NCBI RefSeq assembly: GCF_000430645.1
Contig: NZ_AUMK01000012.1
Location: forward strand, 124,001 to 188,000
From: Aquimarina latercula DSM 2041
Lineage (GTDB): Bacteria; Bacteroidota; Bacteroidia; Flavobacteriales; Flavobacteriaceae
Reading direction: 5' to 3'
DNA: 64,000 nucleotides
The translations under genes and the position numbers were made by a program. Within the stretch, counting starts at the first letter, position 1. The number at the start of each line of letters is the position of its first letter. This document shows, one piece after another, positions 51,694-61,764 of this stretch. The notes under the pieces were generated by a model. It was not told the DNA's origin and searched no databases. It was given only the letters and a program-made list of their open reading frames with translations.

Positions 51694-52332
51694 TTATTTT
51701 CCGTTAAAGGTATTCATTGTGTTAGCTAATCCTGCGCTAACAAAGGATTTGATAAGCGCAATTCCTTTATCTAACCGTTCTGGCATGGCAGCTTCTTCTT
51801 CAGAATTCCATTCTCCAAGAACATAATCCACTTGTCTGCCTTTGCTAAATTCTGCTCCAACACCAAACCTAAATCTACAATACTTTGATGTATTAAGTTG
51901 TGCTTCAATATCTTTTAGTCCATTATGTCCTCCAGCGCTTCCTTTTGCCTTAACTCTGATCGTACCAAAAGAAAGATTGATGTCATCGGTTATAATTAAA
52001 AGGTTCTCAATAGGTACTTTTTCTTTAGTTAGCCAATATCTTACAGCTTTTCCACTAAGATTCATATATGTATTAGGCTTTAATAGTAAGATGGTGCGTC
52101 CTTTGTGCTTATAAGTTGTCACATCGCCAAGCTTCTCGGTTTTAAAATCAAGATTTTCTTCTTTTGTCAGAGCGTCAAGAATTTTAAAGCCAATATTATG
52201 ACGAGTGTTATGATACTTAGGTCCAATATTACCAAGACCTACAATAAGAAATTTTTTCATGAGATCTTCCTGGGTTTCTTCTTTTGTATTTTGAGTTTGA
52301 TTAGAGAATATTTTTCTAAATAGAGATAACAT
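51694..52332 (-). CDS. pth: Peptidyl-tRNA hydrolase
   Basis: Releases tRNA from peptidyl-tRNA dropped by ribosomes. KFLIVGLGNIGPKYHNTRHN contains the conserved Asn and catalytic His, followed by LLLKPNTYMNLSGKAVRYWL and DDINLSFGTIRVKAKGSAGG. The longest frame gives 212 residues with a 24-residue N-terminal extension (MLSLFRKIFSNQTQ) seen in other flavobacteria; an internal ATG at 52260 (MKKFLIVGLGN) would give the standard 188 residues. Either start is plausible. It lies downstream of rplY, separated by a terminator. Confidence 0.93.
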   Translation of the reverse strand: MLSLFRKIFSNQTQNTKEETQEDLMKKFLIVGLGNIGPKYHNTRHNIGFKILDALTKEENLDFKTEKLGDVTTYKHKGRTILLLKPNTYMNLSGKAVRYWLTKEKVPIENLLIITDDINLSFGTIRVKAKGSAGGHNGLKDIEAQLNTSKYCRFRFGVGAEFSKGRQVDYVLGEWNSEEEAAMPERLDKGIALIKSFVSAGLANTMNTFNGK

Positions 52333-52353
52333 TGGTGTTTCTTTTTGGTAAAA

Positions 52354-52395
52354 ATAAAAAAAGCACTCTGAAAATAGAATCAGAATGCTTTTTGA
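52354..52395 (-). terminator. Terminator of rplY
   Basis: AAAAAGCACTCTGA pairs with TCAGAATGCTTTTT (52380-52393) with one mismatch, followed on the minus strand by a T-run. It lies 25 bases after the rplY stop and before pth. Confidence 0.8.
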
Positions 52396-52418
52396 TTGTT
52401 ATCTCTGCAAAGAAAAGA

Positions 52419-53039
52419 TTACGCTTCAGCAGCTGGTGCTTCTGCAGCGGGTGCTTCTCCTTCAGTTTCTTCTTCCTCATCATCAGCAACCGCTGTACGA
52501 GAAGTTTTAACCATACAGATTACTGTGTTTTCTGGGTGTAGAATAGAGAAATCTTCGCTAGCTACATCAGTAACATATAATTTGTTTCCAATTTTAAGCT
52601 CAGTGATATCTCCTTCAATTAAATCTGGTAATTTAGATGCTAAACCTTTTACTTTGATACGTCTTAAGTTGTATCGTAAAACACCACCATTACGAACACC
52701 ACGAGAGTTTCCAGTTGTTCTGAAAGGAAGTTCTACAGTGATTGGCTTATCATCAAAAATCTGAATAAAATCGATGTGTAAAATTCTGTCAGTTACAGGG
52801 TGAAATTGAATATCCTGTAAGATGGCATTGATTTTTGTACCATTATCCAACGCTATTACCACGGTATGAACGTCTGGAGTATACACTAAGTTTTTAAAAG
52901 CAATTTCTGGCGCTGCAAAGTGTATAATAGTGTCTCCACCATAAATAACACAAGGTACCTGTCCAGCATTACGTAAGGCTTTTGTTGCTTTTTTACCTAC
53001 GCTTTCTCTTTGAGATGCATTGATTGTTAATGACTTCAT
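52419..53039 (-). CDS. rplY: 50S ribosomal protein L25 (general stress protein Ctc)
   Basis: Binds 5S rRNA in the large ribosomal subunit. The N-terminal L25 domain ([29 protein letters not shown]) is followed by the TL5/Ctc C-terminal beta domain ([20 protein letters not shown]). It ends in an acidic, Ala/Pro-rich tail ([17 protein letters not shown]) from about residue 188, common in Bacteroidota. Total 206 residues. It follows prs by 26 bases in the same direction, a widespread prs-rplY-pth order. Confidence 0.95.
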   Translation of the reverse strand: MKSLTINASQRESVGKKATKALRNAGQVPCVIYGGDTIIHFAAPEIAFKNLVYTPDVHTVVIALDNGTKINAILQDIQFHPVTDRILHIDFIQIFDDKPITVELPFRTTGNSRGVRNGGVLRYNLRRIKVKGLASKLPDLIEGDITELKIGNKLYVTDVASEDFSILHPENTVICMVKTSRTAVADDEEEETEGEAPAAEAPAAEA

Positions 53040-53065
53040 TTTAAAATATATTAATAATTATTAAT

Positions 53066-54007
53066 TTACATTATAAATTTAGAGCTAATAGACTCGTTGT
53101 TATGAACTCTATTCATAACATCTGCAAATAAATTAGCACAAGTAATTACTCTAATTTTATCACTTTTTTGTTTTAGGGGAATAGAGTCAGTTACGATTAA
53201 TTCCTCTAGTTTTGAGTTTTCTAATCTTTCATAAGCTGTTCCAGAAAGAATAGGGTGTGTACATATTGCTCTAACACTTTTTGCTCCTCTTTCCATCATA
53301 AGATCAGCAGCTTTAGTAAGTGTACCTGCAGTGTCCACCATATCATCTACTAATACTACGTTTTTACCGGTCACATTTCCTATTAATTCCATATGAGAAA
53401 TCACATTAGCTTTAGCGCGTTGTTTGTAACAAATAACTACATCGCTTTGTAAAGCCTTAGAATATGCATATGCTCTCTTAGAACCACCCATGTCAGGAGA
53501 AGCGATTGTTAAATCACTTAAATTTAACGATTGTAAATAAGGTAAAAATATAGTTGATGCGAATAAATGATCTACTGGTTTTTCAAAAAATCCTTGAATT
53601 TGATCAGCGTGCAAGTCCATAGTTATGATTCTTGTTGCACCTGCAGTTTCTAGCATTTTAGCAATAAGCTTTGCAGCAATAGGAACTCTTGGTTTGTCTT
53701 TTCTATCCTGACGTGCCCATCCATAATATGGTAGCACAGCAGTAATATGTCTTGCCGAAGCTCTTTTAGCAGCATCTAACATTAACAACATTTCCATTAA
53801 ATGATCAGAGTTTGGATGTGTAGATCCAATAATAAATACCCTAGACCCTCTTACTGATTCTTCAAAAGAAGGCTGAAACTCACCATCACTGTAGGTAGAT
53901 GTAATGACTTTACCTAATTTCGCACCATATGCTTTCACAATTTGTTCTGCGAGTTCAGTACTTTGGTTACAAGCAAAAAATTTTGCTTCTGTAATTAAAT
54001 TAGGCAT
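53066..54007 (-). CDS. prs: Ribose-phosphate pyrophosphokinase
   Basis: Makes PRPP from ribose 5-phosphate and ATP for nucleotide, histidine and tryptophan synthesis. Visible are the ATP-binding YYGWARQDRKDKPRVPI, the metal-binding TMDLHADQIQGFF, and the PRPP-binding loop NVVLVDDMVDTAGTLTKAAD. Length 313 is typical. A TAAATTTG -7-like box (54069-54062, minus strand) lies upstream. First of the prs-rplY unit. Confidence 0.96.
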   Translation of the reverse strand: MPNLITEAKFFACNQSTELAEQIVKAYGAKLGKVITSTYSDGEFQPSFEESVRGSRVFIIGSTHPNSDHLMEMLLMLDAAKRASARHITAVLPYYGWARQDRKDKPRVPIAAKLIAKMLETAGATRIITMDLHADQIQGFFEKPVDHLFASTIFLPYLQSLNLSDLTIASPDMGGSKRAYAYSKALQSDVVICYKQRAKANVISHMELIGNVTGKNVVLVDDMVDTAGTLTKAADLMMERGAKSVRAICTHPILSGTAYERLENSKLEELIVTDSIPLKQKSDKIRVITCANLFADVMNRVHNNESISSKFIM

Positions 54008-54134
54008 AGGGTAAAATGTTGTTTTGTAATGAGTTAAAACTTATTTTTTAAAAACAAGGTGCAAATTTAAAAATTTATTTCTACTCTGACTCGTATTTTA
54101 TTACTTATTTAATGGATGTGATAAAATATTTTTT

Positions 54135-54142
54135 TAATTTTG
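54135..54142 (+). promoter_or_regulatory. -7 box of tRNA-Leu
   Basis: TAATTTTG matches TAnnTTTG and lies 22 bases before the mature tRNA 5' end at 54164, a normal distance for a tRNA promoter. The -33 element is unclear. Confidence 0.6.
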
Positions 54143-54163
54143 CCGTCCAATTCATTCAAAGTT

Positions 54164-54245
54164 GCTCAAGTGGCGGAATTGGTAGACGCGCTGGATTCAA
54201 AATCCAGTTCTTTCGAGAGTGTGGGTTCGATTCCCACCTTGAGTA
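54164..54245 (+). tRNA. tRNA-Leu (anticodon CAA)
   Basis: An 82-nucleotide class II tRNA. The acceptor stem GCTCAAG pairs with CTTGAGT, and the D arm is GCGGAATTGGTAGACGC. The anticodon stem CTGGA/TCCAG bears the loop TTCAAAA with anticodon CAA, which reads TTG leucine codons. A short variable arm (TTCTTTCGAGAGT) and the T arm GTGGG-TTCGATT-CCCAC follow. CCA is not encoded; the discriminator is A. Confidence 0.96.
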
Positions 54246-54246
54246 C

Positions 54247-54283
54247 AAAAAAACCTGATAAATAGATGTTTATCAGGTTTTTT
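54247..54283 (+). terminator. Terminator after tRNA-Leu
   Basis: CCTGATAAA (54254-54262) pairs perfectly with TTTATCAGG (54269-54277), flanked by an A-run and seven T residues. Confidence 0.88.
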
Positions 54284-54478
54284 AATACTCAATTTTAATA
54301 TTTTCTATCCTTTTTTGTGCAAGAAAAGAACACCAAAAACATTATTTATAGGTTTCAAATTATAATTTGAAACGTCTTCACTAACATTAATACATAGTTT
54401 TGATAAAAATGAAATGAATCTTGCTTATGCAATTTAGGTTCATTTTGGAAACTAAATTAAAAACAACGGTTTTCAGGG

Positions 54479-54509
54479 TTGTCTGGGGTAAGAAGAGACC
54501 ATAGTTTTG
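54479..54509 (+). promoter_or_regulatory. Putative promoter of the giant surface protein gene
   Basis: TTG (54479-54481), a 20-base spacer and TAGTTTTG (54502-54509) match the Bacteroidota -33/-7 pattern, about 80 bases before the ATG at 54591. Confidence 0.5.
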
Positions 54510-54590
54510 TTTGCGTAAATATAAGGTCATCCCTAGTAATGGTTGATTTTAATTTGGTTTACAAGGAAAAATTGATTTTAAAAATTTCTT

Positions 54591-57500
54591 ATGATAAAAA
54601 AAATACACTTACGTACCATACTGTATTTGCTGAGTTATAGTTTGTTAATAGTTCCTTTATTTGGTGGATATTCTTTAGAACATACTATAGAAAAATCTGA
54701 GTTTACCAGTTTTGTTGGAGAGTTTACTTCGATTTGGGATACAACACAACCAGGAACTTCTTTAGATAATGAAATAACGATTCCTACTAATCCGGCATAT
54801 ACCTATAATTATACAGTAGATTGGGGAGATGGATCTTCGGACACTGGTATTACAACCGATATTACTCATACCTATGCTACATCTGGAATATATACTGTAA
54901 AAATAAGTGGTGATTTTCCAGCTATTTATTTTAATAATTCAGGAGATCGAGAAAAGATTATAGAAATTTTGGAGTGGGGAATTATAGAATGGTTAACCAT
55001 GGAGAATGCCTTCTATGGATGTAGAAATCTTAATTTTGACGCGATAGATTCTCCAAACTTGTCCCAAGCAACCTCGTTGAAAAATATGTTTAGGGGGTGT
55101 CTTTCGTTTAACGGTATTGTTAATAATTGGGATATAGGTACAATTACAGATATCTCGGGAATGTTTTATGACGCAGAAATATTTAATAGGCCTTTAGATA
55201 ATTGGAATGTAATAAATGTAACTGATATGTCCGAAACTTTTCGGGATGCAGAATTGTTTAATGAACCTTTAGATAACTGGAATACAGCAACGGTAACCAA
55301 CATGCAAGGTATGTTTGATGATGCTGAACGTTTCAATCAAAATATCAATAATTGGGATGTGTCAAATGTTACCGACATGTCAAGAATGTTTCTTGATGCT
55401 AGTGCATATAATAATCCTCTGAATAACTGGAATGTTTCTAATGTTACCAATATGTCTCAGATGTTTGATGATGCTAATTCATTTAATCAAAATATTAATA
55501 ATTGGATAGTGGATAATGTTACGGATATGTCCGGGATGTTCTCATGTATTAATTTTAACCAACCTTTAGATAATTGGAATGTTTCAGCTGTAACAGATAT
55601 GTCATCAATGTTTTCTGTTAATCGTAATTTTAGTCAGCCTATTAATAATTGGGATGTATCTTCAGTTACCAATATGGATACGATGTTCTTTTTTACAGTT
55701 TTTAATTTACCATTGGATCAATGGGATGTAAGCGGGGTTACTTCTATGAATTCAATGTTTAATAGAGCGTTATTTAATCTGCCATTAAATGATTGGGATG
55801 TGAGTTCTGTAACTTCTATGTCTAGAATGTTTGGTGGAAATACTTCTTTTACTACACCATTTAATCAGCCCTTAGATCAATGGAATACATCTGCTGTTGT
55901 AAATGTTTCAGGTATGTTTGGTTGGTCAGCATTTAACCAAAATATTAATGATTGGGACGTATCTAGCGTTACAAATATGTCAACAATGTTTGCAAGTAAC
56001 ACGATTTATGACCAACCTTTAGACAATTGGGCTATATCTACTGTTACGAATACGCAAGCAATGTTTAGTGGAGCAACAAGTTTTAATCAGGACATAACAA
56101 ATTGGGATACTCAAAACATAACTAATATGAATGTAATGTTCAGTGGAGCCCAAATGTTTAATCAAAATTTAGCTTCTTGGAATATTACCTCGGTTACGCA
56201 AATGGGTAATATGCTGTCTAATTCGGGTTTGTCGCAAGAAAATTATGATAATATCTTGATAGGATGGGCATCACAAGCAGTGCAATCAAATGTTTCTTTG
56301 GGAGCCTTAAATATTCGTTATTGTGATGGTAGAATTGCTAGGCAAGAACTAATAGATAATTTTAACTGGACTATTACAGGTGATATTGTTAATTGTACCA
56401 ATGTTTTTTGTACAGAAATAATCTCTCCTTTAGATGGTGCAACAGGAGTGCCAGCTAATTCTGATATTGTATGGAATGCTGCCCCGCAAGCAACGGGTTA
56501 TTTAGTAAGTTTACGAAGAGAAAACGGTGGTGCTACACAAGTGATTTATGACAATGAAGATTTGGGAAATGTTACTCGTATCACGTTTACTAATGAATTT
56601 CTGGATGGAGATGTTGTATACATTACCGTCGTTCCTTATAATGCTGAAGGACCTGCAGAAAACTGTGATGAAATAAGTTTTTCGGTAGTATCCTCTTGGC
56701 AAAATAACCCTAATGCATATAGAATACAGATTGATACCCGAATAGATGGTTTTGCTACAACACCTTTAGATCAATTTGAAGTAGAAACAAATAATGATTT
56801 TACCTATAATATAAATATCGATTGGGGAGATGGAGAATATGATAATAATGTAACTTCTGATATTATCCATACGTATGATGTTCCTGGAATATATAATGTA
56901 GCCATTATAGGAGAGTTCCCTAATCCTTATTTTGGAGTTTTTGGAGATGGCGAAAAAGTACTTTCTATTGATCGATGGGGAACATTCGAATATCTATCTA
57001 TGGAAAAAGCCTGTAATGATTGCGAAAATATGATTTACAATGCTACGGACATACCTAATTTATCACAGGTGACAAGTATGAACGAGATGTTTGATGGGGC
57101 TGTTTTATTTGATGCAAATATTAATGATTGGGATGTGAGTAATGTTACAGATATGAGTGGTCTTTTTAATCGTACCACTGCTTTTAATCAACCTCTGGAC
57201 AATTGGGTCGTTGATAATGTTACGAATATGTCGAGAATGTTTTCTGCCGCTACTAGTTTTAATCAACCTTTGGATGCTTGGAATACATCTAATGTAGAGT
57301 TTATGTCAAGTATGTTTAGATCTGCAACTAGTTTTACTCAAAATATTAATGGTTGGGATGTTTCGTCGGTAACAAATATGGCATCAATGTTTGAGGGTGC
57401 TAGACTATATAATTCTCCTATGGACTCATGGGATGTTAGCAACGTAACCAATATGGCAGGAATGTTTAAAAGAGCATTGATCTTTAATCAATCTTTAAAT

Positions 57501-60500
57501 GCTTGGGATGTTAGCAATGTAACTAATATGGCAGAGATGTTTAATGGTTTTTTTCTAGATATGGAGTTTAATGCATCTTTAAACGATTGGGATGTAGACA
57601 ATGTTACCGATATGAGAGAAATGTTTGCGTATTGTCCTCAATTTGATCAACCTCTAAATAATTGGAATGTTGGAAATGTTACAGATATGTCAGAAATGTT
57701 TCATGAAGCTTCTGTATTTAATCAAGATATAAATTCTTGGAATGTGACCAATGTAATCACTATGCAGTCCATGTTTGAGGATGCTTTGGCATTTAATGAA
57801 CCACTTAATAATTGGGATGTAAATTCTGTGGTAAGTATGGTTTCTACTTTCCAAAATGCCCAAGCATTCGATCAACCATTAAATGCTTGGAATGTAAGTG
57901 CAGTTGCCAACATGACTTCTATGTTTAGAAGAGCTAATGCATTCAATCAACCCATCGATAATTGGAATGTGAGTTCTGTAACACTTATGACTTCTATGTT
58001 TGAAAGTGCTTCAGCTTTTAATCAGAATTTGAATCCTTGGGATGTTGCTGTGGTAACAAATATGGATTCTATGTTTAAGGATGCAATTGTATTTGATCAA
58101 TCATTAGATAGTTGGGATACAGGAGAGGTTCAGAATATGCAGGAAATGTTTAGTGGCGCTACTGCATTTAATCAAAATATTGATTCTTGGAACGTTTCTT
58201 TTGTAACGACTATGGAAGAAATGTTTAGAAACGCTACATCTTATAACCAAGCAATGGATTCTTGGAATGTAGCTTCGGTAACTACGATGGAAGGAATGTT
58301 TCAGGGTGCTACTTCTTTTAATGAAGCTATTAGCAGTTGGAATGTAAGAGGAGTAAATACGATGGCATATATGTTTGATGGAGCTACTTCTTTCAATCGA
58401 TTATTAAATAATTGGAGAGTTAGTGGAGTTCAGAATATGGATTATATGTTTAGAAATGCCAGTAGTTATAATCAAGAAATGAATATGTGGGATATAGGTA
58501 GTGTTAGTATGCAATCTATGTTAGAAAATGCTACGGCCTTTGATCAGTTTCTCGGTGATTGGAATATAAGTAGCGTTAGCAATATGTTAGATATGTTGGA
58601 TAATACTTCATTAACAAGAGAAAATTATGATAGTACATTAATTGCTTGGTCAGAACAGGCATTGACTACAGGAATTAATTTAGGTGCAGAATCATTGCTT
58701 TATTGTGATAGTATAGATGAAAGACAATCCATGATCGATACCTATGGATGGATTTTTACAGATGATATTCGGGATTGTCCGATTCCAGTATGTACACAGC
58801 TAACATCGCCTGAAAACGGCGATGTAGATGTGCCAATAAATACAAACCTTGTTTGGGAACCAGTTCTGTATGCAACTGAATATGTGCTTACAATTACGCT
58901 TCAACCAAGTGGAACCATAATTAATGCAACTGTTACTACAGAATCTTATGAATTTATGGCTAATGAACTTGTCGGTTCTACTAGCGTAACAGTTCTTATA
59001 GAGCCTAGAAATGACGAAGGTACCGCCACAGGTTGTGTTGCCGAAACATTTTTTCTGTCAACAAATCCTGCTACGGTGCCAGATTGCACAATATTGGTAA
59101 CTCCTTTGGCTGGAACTATTGATGTTACTATAACAACCGATGTTTCTTGGCAAGCAATTGCTGATGCTGATGGTTATTTTTTAACAGTAGGTACATCTAC
59201 AGGTGGGAATGATATTTTAAATAATGAAGATGTTGGCAATGTTACCACTTATGATTTGACAAATGATTTACCGGAAGATACCGAAATCTTCGTTACTATA
59301 ACCCCGTATAACGAAGAAGGAAATGCAACTGGATGTGCAGAAGAAAGTTTTACTACAGAGTTGATTCCTGTTGTGCCTTCTTGTACTACGATTTCGGATC
59401 CTTTAAATGGAGCAACTAATGTAGCAATCGATACAGATTTAAGTTGGAATAGTGTTGATGGAGCCACAGGTTACTTGGTTTCTGTAGGAATCACTCAAGG
59501 CGGTATTGAAATAGCGAATAGTATTGACGTAGGAAATGTAACTATATATGATTTTCCAACGGATCTTATTGAAAACAGAACTTTTTATGTAACAATTATA
59601 CCATATAATGATGTTGGTGACGCAGTTGGATGTATGGAAGAAAGTTTTAGAACAGGAGAATCTACACTAAATGATCCTCCAGCATGTACCACACTTACTA
59701 TTCCCTTAAATGGAGCTGTAGACATTGCAATAGGTAGTAATTTAACATGGAGCAGCAGTTTTAATGCGGATGGATATCGATTAACAGTAGGAACAAGTTC
59801 TGGAGCCACAGATATTATAAATAATCAAGATGTTGGTAATGTTACTACTTTTGATTTACTAGCTGATTTGCCAGAAGGGACAGAAATATTTGTTACAATA
59901 GTTCCTTATAATAGTTTTGGAGATGCTACAGGATGTTCAGAAGAAAGTTTTACAACAGAAACTATAGCGACGATTCCAAGTTGTACAACTTTATCAATTC
60001 CTTTGGATGGAGCTACTAACGTTTTGATAGGAACAGATTTAAGTTGGAATTCAATTTCTGATGCTACAGGATATCGATTAATAGTTGGAACAAGTTCTGG
60101 TGCTACAGATATTATAAATAATCAAGATGTAGGTAATGTAACGACTTTTGATTTGCCAGCAGATTTGCCAGAGAATACTGAGATTTTTGTTACCATTATT
60201 CCGTATAATGCGGTTGGTGATGCTACTGGATGTTCAGAAGAAAGTTTTACTACAGAAACTATAGCAACGATTCCAAGTTGTACTACTTTATCGATTCCTT
60301 TAGATGGAGCTGCTAACGTTGGGATAGGAACGGATTTAAGTTGGAATTCAATTTCTGATGCTACAGGATATCGATTAATAGTTGGAACAAGTTCTGGCGG
60401 AAGTGATATTATAAATAATCAGGATGTTGGTAATGTAACGACTTTTGATTTGCCAGCAGATTTACCGGAGAATACTGAGATTTTTGTTACCATTATTCCG

Positions 60501-61760
60501 TATAATGCCGTTGGTGATGCTACGGGATGTTCAGAAGAGAGTTTTACTACCGAAACTGTTGCAACGATTCCAAGTTGTACTACCTTATCGATTCCTTTGG
60601 ATGGCGCTACTGATATTTCTATAGGAACGGATTTAAGTTGGAATGCAGTTTCTAATGCTACAGGATATCGATTAATAGTTGGAACAAGTTCTGGTGGGAG
60701 TGATATTATAAATAATCAGGATGTAGGTAATGTAACTACTTTTGATTTACCAGCAGAATTACCAGAGAATACTGAGATTTTTGTTGCCATTATTCCGTAC
60801 AATGCCGTTGGTGATGCTACGGGATGTTCAGAAGAGCGTTTTACTACCGAAACTGTTGCAACGATTCCAAGTTGTACTACTTTATCGATTCCTTTGGATG
60901 GAGCTACTGATATTTCTATAGGAACGGATTTAAGCTGGAATTCAATTTCTGATGCTACAGGATATCGATTAATAGTTGGAACAAGTTCTGGCGGAAGTGA
61001 TATTATAAATAATCAGGATGTTGGTAATGTAACTACTTTTGATTTGTCAACTGATTTACCGGAGAATACTGAGATTTTTGTTGCTATTATTCCGTACAAT
61101 GCAGTTGGAGATGCTACAGGATGTTCAGAAGAGAGTTTTACTACAGAGACTTTAGCAACGATTCCGAGTTGTACTACATTATCTAATCCTTTAAGTGGAG
61201 ATACAGATGTTTCTGTAGATACAGACATAAGTTGGAATGCAGTTTCTGATGCTACTGGATATAGACTAACAGTTGGGACGAGTTCTGGTGTTACGGATAT
61301 TATAAATAATCAGGATATTGGTAATGTTACAACTTTTGATTTGCCAATTGATTTACCAGAGAATACTACAATTTTTGTAACTATTACCCCATACAACATA
61401 TTAGGAGATGCTACAGGATGTTCTGAAGAGAATTTTATCACAGAAAATCCGATAATTATTGTAGAGGATGATACCAAATACGGGTTTTCTCCAGATGGTG
61501 ATGGAATTAATGAATTCTGGGAAATTGACGGAATTGAAAATTACCCTGGAAATACTGTCTCTATTTATAATCGTTGGGGAGATATGGTATTTGAAATTTC
61601 AGGATACAATAATACTTCAAGGGTTTTTAGAGGTGATGCAAATCGTCTAACCAATCTTGGTGGTGGTGCATTGCCAGAAGGCACCTATTTCTTTAGTATT
61701 AATATCCCCCAAAGTAATTCTCTAAAAAAACTAAAAGGATTTTTAGTTTTAAAACGATAA
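54591..61760 (+). CDS. Giant BspA-type repeat surface protein with T9SS type B sorting domain
   Basis: A 2389-residue secreted protein. Signal peptide: about 1-27. The layout is PKD-like domain (about 60-110, VDWGDGSSDTGITTDITHTY); about 16 BspA-type DUF285 repeats (about 140-560), each a variation of FNQPLDNWNVSNVTDMSGMF; one fibronectin/Ig-like domain (about 605-700); a second PKD-like domain (about 725-775); about 21 more DUF285 repeats (about 820-1350); nine tandem ~99-residue CTTLSIPLDGATNV-type beta domains (about 1400-2285); and a C-terminal gliding-motility/T9SS type B domain (YGFSPDGDGINEFWEIDG, YNRWGDMVFEI). It should be exported by the type IX system and attached to the cell surface as an adhesin or binding protein; its ligand is unknown. 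Confidence 0.93.
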   Translation: MIKKIHLRTILYLLSYSLLIVPLFGGYSLEHTIEKSEFTSFVGEFTSIWDTTQPGTSLDNEITIPTNPAYTYNYTVDWGDGSSDTGITTDITHTYATSGIYTVKISGDFPAIYFNNSGDREKIIEILEWGIIEWLTMENAFYGCRNLNFDAIDSPNLSQATSLKNMFRGCLSFNGIVNNWDIGTITDISGMFYDAEIFNRPLDNWNVINVTDMSETFRDAELFNEPLDNWNTATVTNMQGMFDDAERFNQNINNWDVSNVTDMSRMFLDASAYNNPLNNWNVSNVTNMSQMFDDANSFNQNINNWIVDNVTDMSGMFSCINFNQPLDNWNVSAVTDMSSMFSVNRNFSQPINNWDVSSVTNMDTMFFFTVFNLPLDQWDVSGVTSMNSMFNRALFNLPLNDWDVSSVTSMSRMFGGNTSFTTPFNQPLDQWNTSAVVNVSGMFGWSAFNQNINDWDVSSVTNMSTMFASNTIYDQPLDNWAISTVTNTQAMFSGATSFNQDITNWDTQNITNMNVMFSGAQMFNQNLASWNITSVTQMGNMLSNSGLSQENYDNILIGWASQAVQSNVSLGALNIRYCDGRIARQELIDNFNWTITGDIVNCTNVFCTEIISPLDGATGVPANSDIVWNAAPQATGYLVSLRRENGGATQVIYDNEDLGNVTRITFTNEFLDGDVVYITVVPYNAEGPAENCDEISFSVVSSWQNNPNAYRIQIDTRIDGFATTPLDQFEVETNNDFTYNINIDWGDGEYDNNVTSDIIHTYDVPGIYNVAIIGEFPNPYFGVFGDGEKVLSIDRWGTFEYLSMEKACNDCENMIYNATDIPNLSQVTSMNEMFDGAVLFDANINDWDVSNVTDMSGLFNRTTAFNQPLDNWVVDNVTNMSRMFSAATSFNQPLDAWNTSNVEFMSSMFRSATSFTQNINGWDVSSVTNMASMFEGARLYNSPMDSWDVSNVTNMAGMFKRALIFNQSLNAWDVSNVTNMAEMFNGFFLDMEFNASLNDWDVDNVTDMREMFAYCPQFDQPLNNWNVGNVTDMSEMFHEASVFNQDINSWNVTNVITMQSMFEDALAFNEPLNNWDVNSVVSMVSTFQNAQAFDQPLNAWNVSAVANMTSMFRRANAFNQPIDNWNVSSVTLMTSMFESASAFNQNLNPWDVAVVTNMDSMFKDAIVFDQSLDSWDTGEVQNMQEMFSGATAFNQNIDSWNVSFVTTMEEMFRNATSYNQAMDSWNVASVTTMEGMFQGATSFNEAISSWNVRGVNTMAYMFDGATSFNRLLNNWRVSGVQNMDYMFRNASSYNQEMNMWDIGSVSMQSMLENATAFDQFLGDWNISSVSNMLDMLDNTSLTRENYDSTLIAWSEQALTTGINLGAESLLYCDSIDERQSMIDTYGWIFTDDIRDCPIPVCTQLTSPENGDVDVPINTNLVWEPVLYATEYVLTITLQPSGTIINATVTTESYEFMANELVGSTSVTVLIEPRNDEGTATGCVAETFFLSTNPATVPDCTILVTPLAGTIDVTITTDVSWQAIADADGYFLTVGTSTGGNDILNNEDVGNVTTYDLTNDLPEDTEIFVTITPYNEEGNATGCAEESFTTELIPVVPSCTTISDPLNGATNVAIDTDLSWNSVDGATGYLVSVGITQGGIEIANSIDVGNVTIYDFPTDLIENRTFYVTIIPYNDVGDAVGCMEESFRTGESTLNDPPACTTLTIPLNGAVDIAIGSNLTWSSSFNADGYRLTVGTSSGATDIINNQDVGNVTTFDLLADLPEGTEIFVTIVPYNSFGDATGCSEESFTTETIATIPSCTTLSIPLDGATNVLIGTDLSWNSISDATGYRLIVGTSSGATDIINNQDVGNVTTFDLPADLPENTEIFVTIIPYNAVGDATGCSEESFTTETIATIPSCTTLSIPLDGAANVGIGTDLSWNSISDATGYRLIVGTSSGGSDIINNQDVGNVTTFDLPADLPENTEIFVTIIPYNAVGDATGCSEESFTTETVATIPSCTTLSIPLDGATDISIGTDLSWNAVSNATGYRLIVGTSSGGSDIINNQDVGNVTTFDLPAELPENTEIFVAIIPYNAVGDATGCSEERFTTETVATIPSCTTLSIPLDGATDISIGTDLSWNSISDATGYRLIVGTSSGGSDIINNQDVGNVTTFDLSTDLPENTEIFVAIIPYNAVGDATGCSEESFTTETLATIPSCTTLSNPLSGDTDVSVDTDISWNAVSDATGYRLTVGTSSGVTDIINNQDIGNVTTFDLPIDLPENTTIFVTITPYNILGDATGCSEENFITENPIIIVEDDTKYGFSPDGDGINEFWEIDGIENYPGNTVSIYNRWGDMVFEISGYNNTSRVFRGDANRLTNLGGGALPEGTYFFSINIPQSNSLKKLKGFLVLKR
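55080..56230 (+). repeat. BspA/DUF285 repeat block 1
   Basis: About 16 coding repeats of roughly 23-26 codons, each ending in a MF-type turn and containing NW-V--VT-M. Codons vary freely between repeats, so this block is old. Confidence 0.85.
57060..58620 (+). repeat. BspA/DUF285 repeat block 2
   Basis: About 21 further repeats of the same kind, with the same MF spacing; diverged at DNA level. Confidence 0.85.
58791..61443 (+). repeat. Tandem 297-base repeats coding for ~99-residue beta domains
   Basis: Nine consecutive units, each opening with a CTTLS-P--G motif and closing with GCSEESFTTE. The motif TTCCAAGTTG recurs at 59974, 60271, 60568 and 60865 and, as TTCCGAGTTG, at 61162, giving an exact 297-base period. 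The middle units are nearly identical in DNA; the first three are diverged. Confidence 0.92.
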
Positions 61761-61764
61761 TTTT

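Noticed and set aside
58791..61443. CRISPR-like or satellite array
   Set aside because: The 297-base repeats are in frame within one ORF, encode a protein domain and have no unique spacers.
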